The position numbers and the translations under genes were made by a program. 37,353 bases of DNA from an uncultured Clostridiaceae bacterium. GTDB lineage: Bacteria; Bacillota; Clostridia; Lachnospirales; Lachnospiraceae. This document shows positions 35,500-37,353 of the stretch, in pieces (within the stretch, counting starts at the first letter, position 1; each line of letters opens with the position of its first letter). The notes beneath the pieces were generated by a model. The model ran no database searches, was not told the DNA's origin, and saw nothing but the letters and a program-made list of their open reading frames with translations. Where the stretch lies: NCBI GenBank assembly GCA_949948825.1, contig CATLIJ010000002.1, forward strand, positions 1 through 37,353, in the 5' to 3' direction.

Positions 35500-36342
35500 T
35501 TGCGGTTTATACAAAGTTTGGAAATTACAAAAAATATCCGTGAAATGTGTATTGAGGCAAACCATGTTTTGTCTTTGGATATGAGACAGGCTTTTGACCA
35601 ATGTGTCAAAGCAGAGAAATCTCCCCTTGGAAAGCAGATTTTGGAGCAGCTGACTGAAAATCTTTCCATAGCAGAAGAGGATCAGATTCCGATTTGTCAG
35701 GATACTGGTATGGCTGTAGTTTTTCTTAAAATAGGGCAGGACGTGCATATAGAAGGCGCTTTATTGGAGGAGGCAGTGAATCAGGGAGTGCGGGAGGGAT
35801 ATGTCCAGGGCTACCTGCGCAAATCCGTTGTAAAAGACCCGATTGAAAGGGAAAATACAAAGGACAATACCCCGGCTGTGATTCATTATGAGATTGTGCC
35901 AGGAGAACAGATTGATATAACTGTAGCTCCAAAAGGTTTTGGAAGCGAAAACATGAGCAGAGTTTTCATGTTAAAGCCAGCAGATGGAATCCAAGGGGTG
36001 AAATCCGCGATTTTGACCGCAATAAGAGAGGCAGGTCCCAATGCCTGCCCTCCTGTGGTAGTAGGAGTGGGAATCGGCGGCACCTTTGAGAAATGTGCCA
36101 TTATGGCAAAGCATGCCCTGACCAGAGACCTGAATGAGTCTTCACCTGTTCCTTATGTACAAAAGCTTGAACAGGAAATGTTAGAGAAAATCAACCGTAT
36201 GGGAATTGGACCCGCAGGGCTGGGAGGCACAGTTACAGCTCTTGCTGTGAATATTGAAACATATCCGACCCACATTGCAGGTCTGCCGGTGGCAGTAAAT
36301 TTGTGTTGTCATGTCAACCGGCATGTGCATCGGGTGATTTAA
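35500..36342 (+). CDS. Fumarate hydratase class I, alpha subunit (FumA/TtdA type)
   Basis: This is the N-terminal catalytic half of an oxygen-sensitive [4Fe-4S] fumarase or L-tartrate dehydratase, split into two subunits. The start is TTG (35500), eight bases after AAAGGGGG. The cluster cysteines lie in IPICQDTGMAV (about residue 66), PNACPPVVVGVGIGG (about 187) and NLCCHVNRHVHR (about 268). ALTRDLNESSP and GPAGLGGTVTALAVNIE are conserved. The length of 280 residues is typical. The beta gene follows after 24 bases. Fumarase is the more common assignment in this family. Tartrate activity cannot be excluded. Confidence 0.92.
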   Translation: MRFIQSLEITKNIREMCIEANHVLSLDMRQAFDQCVKAEKSPLGKQILEQLTENLSIAEEDQIPICQDTGMAVVFLKIGQDVHIEGALLEEAVNQGVREGYVQGYLRKSVVKDPIERENTKDNTPAVIHYEIVPGEQIDITVAPKGFGSENMSRVFMLKPADGIQGVKSAILTAIREAGPNACPPVVVGVGIGGTFEKCAIMAKHALTRDLNESSPVPYVQKLEQEMLEKINRMGIGPAGLGGTVTALAVNIETYPTHIAGLPVAVNLCCHVNRHVHRVI

Positions 36343-36366
36343 GGTTGCTGCCTATGGGAGGGATTT

Positions 36367-36957
36367 ATGAAAAAAGAAATAAAAGCTCCGATTACCAAAG
36401 AAGCTGTCTGTGATTTAAAGGCAGGGGATTATGTATTGATTACCGGAACTATTTACACAGCCAGAGATGCTGCTCATAAGAGAATGCAGGAGAGCCTGGA
36501 TAAGGGAGAGACTCTGCCTTTTGATGTTGCTGGTAATATCATCTATTATATGGGGCCATCTCCGGCACGGGAGGGGCGTCCAATCGGGTCCGCAGGGCCT
36601 ACCACATCCAGCCGCATGGACCGGTATACTCCCCGTCTTCTTGATATGGGCCTTGGAGCCATGATTGGAAAAGGAAAAAGAAGTCCGGAAGTAATAGAGG
36701 CGATGATTCGCAATAAAGCTGTTTACCTTGCGGCAATAGGGGGAGCAGGGGCTTTGCTTTCAAAAAGGATTTTATCATCAGAAGTGATTGCTTATGAAGA
36801 ACTTGGCACAGAGGCAATCCGCCGTTTGACAGTGAAGGATTTTCCAGCAGTGGTTGTGATTGATTCTGAAGGGAACAATTTGTATGAAACAGCGGCTTTA
36901 GAGTATTGCCAAACAGAGGAAAACATGGATGGAGCACCAGATATTTCACAGTTTTGA
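36367..36957 (+). CDS. Fumarate hydratase class I, beta subunit (FumB/TtdB type)
   Basis: This is the C-terminal half of the iron-sulfur hydro-lyase and combines with the alpha subunit. GGGAGGG precedes the ATG. The 196-residue protein has LKAGDYVLITGTIYTARDAAHKRM, then YYMGPSPAREGRPIGSAGPTTSSRMD. KDFPAVVVIDSEGNNLYE lies near the end. These are the swivelling-domain signatures of the family. It ends the gyrase-fumarase gene run. I see no clear hairpin terminator in the following 30 bases. Confidence 0.92.
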   Translation: MKKEIKAPITKEAVCDLKAGDYVLITGTIYTARDAAHKRMQESLDKGETLPFDVAGNIIYYMGPSPAREGRPIGSAGPTTSSRMDRYTPRLLDMGLGAMIGKGKRSPEVIEAMIRNKAVYLAAIGGAGALLSKRILSSEVIAYEELGTEAIRRLTVKDFPAVVVIDSEGNNLYETAALEYCQTEENMDGAPDISQF

Positions 36958-36987
36958 GAAAAAAGTAAAAAAATATAAAAAAATGGC

Positions 36988-37016
36988 TTGACAAGCAGTG
37001 GCTTTTCCCTTATAAT
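36988..37016 (+). promoter_or_regulatory. Perfect consensus promoter of tRNA-Ser
   Basis: TTGACA (36988-36993), a 17-base spacer and TATAAT (37011-37016) match the sigma-A consensus at every position. An A-rich tract lies upstream of the -35 box, as in strong stable-RNA promoters. Transcription would start about 53 bases before the tRNA. Confidence 0.88.
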
Positions 37017-37075
37017 AGGCCATGCGTTTCGGAAATACAAAGTATGAGAGACGCAATCATATGGAATCGTCATTC

Positions 37076-37163
37076 GGAGAAATACTCAAGAGGCCGAAGA
37101 GGCGCCCCTGCTAAGGGTGTAGGTCGGGCAACCGGCGCGAGGGTTCAAATCCCTCTTTCTCCG
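37076..37163 (+). tRNA. tRNA-Ser(GCU)
   Basis: The acceptor stem GGAGAAA/TTTCTCC (37076-37082 with 37156-37162) and anticodon stem CGCCC/GGGTG are present. The anticodon loop CTGCTAA carries GCT at 37110-37112. A long variable arm typical of serine tRNA and the T arm GAGGGTTCAAATCCCTC complete the cloverleaf. The discriminator is G and no CCA is encoded. It reads AGC and AGU codons. Confidence 0.96.
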
Positions 37164-37248
37164 CTCAATTCCACATGATTATTTTTTCGCTCAAAACCAG
37201 GTGAAAATTTGCTTAGAACGAAAAAATAAAAAAAGTTGAAAAAAGTTG

Positions 37249-37277
37249 TTGACAAACTTCGCACAGTATGATATGAT
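37249..37277 (+). promoter_or_regulatory. Strong stable-RNA promoter, probably of an rRNA operon
   Basis: TTGACA (37249-37254), a 17-base spacer and TATGAT (37272-37277) sit behind A-rich tracts. The sequence after it, including AACCTTGAAAATGAAAG near the window end, resembles the leader found before 16S rRNA genes in Clostridia. The rRNA itself would begin beyond the window. An 11-bp inverted repeat (TTATTTTTTCG at 37179-37189 and CGAAAAAATAA at 37219-37229) lies between the tRNA and this promoter. Confidence 0.6.
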
Positions 37278-37353
37278 AAACGAGTTGCTGCTGATGAAGA
37301 AAACAACAAAGAGCAACAAAATGAACCTTGAAAATGAAAGATTGAACAGTGTT

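Overview
The window is the chromosomal replication-origin region of a low-GC Firmicute, most likely a Lachnospiraceae-type Clostridia. The evidence is the ordered core set yidC-yidD-rnpA-rpmH / dnaA-dnaN-S4-recF-gyrB-gyrA, parA-parB with canonical parS sites, Firmicute-style ribosome binding sites, and neighbours typical of that family (DUF4446 next to parB, a two-subunit iron-sulfur fumarase after gyrA, a decarboxylase and guanylate-kinase-like pair). Genus and species cannot be read from the sequence. Almost everything left of dnaA is on the minus strand and everything right of it is on the plus strand, as expected for two replichores leaving an origin at about 26.6-28.5 kb.

Layout. 1-323: 5' part of cysK. 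0.5-2.45 kb: a self-regulated GntR/ABC transporter operon on the plus strand. 2.5-3.85 kb: a three-gene minus-strand operon of unknown function. 4.0-7.6 kb: rsmI, a TrmN6-type methyltransferase, ricT and holB. 7.7-10.15 kb: a guanylate-kinase-like protein and an Orn/Lys/Arg decarboxylase with an expanded hexapeptide repeat. 10.2-12.8 kb: a small divergent gene, a membrane protein with a sigma-like N-terminus, and DUF4446. 12.8-14.5 kb: parB and parA. 14.6-17.9 kb: an AT-rich plus-strand accessory block containing two parS sites, a degenerate alpha/beta hydrolase, a P-loop/Toprim-like protein, a DUF4869 gene interrupted by an in-frame UGA, and a glyoxalase. 18.0-25.7 kb: rsmG, mnmG, mnmE, then the rpmH-rnpA-yidD-yidC-jag operon, reading away from the origin. 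25.8-26.5 kb: an ECF-transporter S component lying between rpmH and dnaA.

The origin is bipartite. There are DnaA boxes upstream of dnaA, including an inverted pair between the divergent dnaA and ECF promoters. The dnaA-dnaN gap holds a second DnaA-box cluster followed by a DnaA-trio-like triplet run and an AT-rich unwinding element. Right of it lie dnaN, the S4 protein, recF, gyrB, gyrA and the two fumarase subunits, then tRNA-Ser(GCU) behind a perfect consensus promoter. At the edge of the window is a promoter and leader resembling the start of an rRNA operon.

The most interesting candidates are: the P-loop/Toprim-like plus DUF4869 pair with its in-frame UGA; the unknown three-gene operon at 2.5-3.85 kb; the sigma-like/transmembrane/sensor protein at 10.5 kb; the 30-bp intergenic repeat between rsmG and mnmG, which keeps a 10-residue repeat frame open; and the ABC ATPase whose catalytic glutamate position is lysine.
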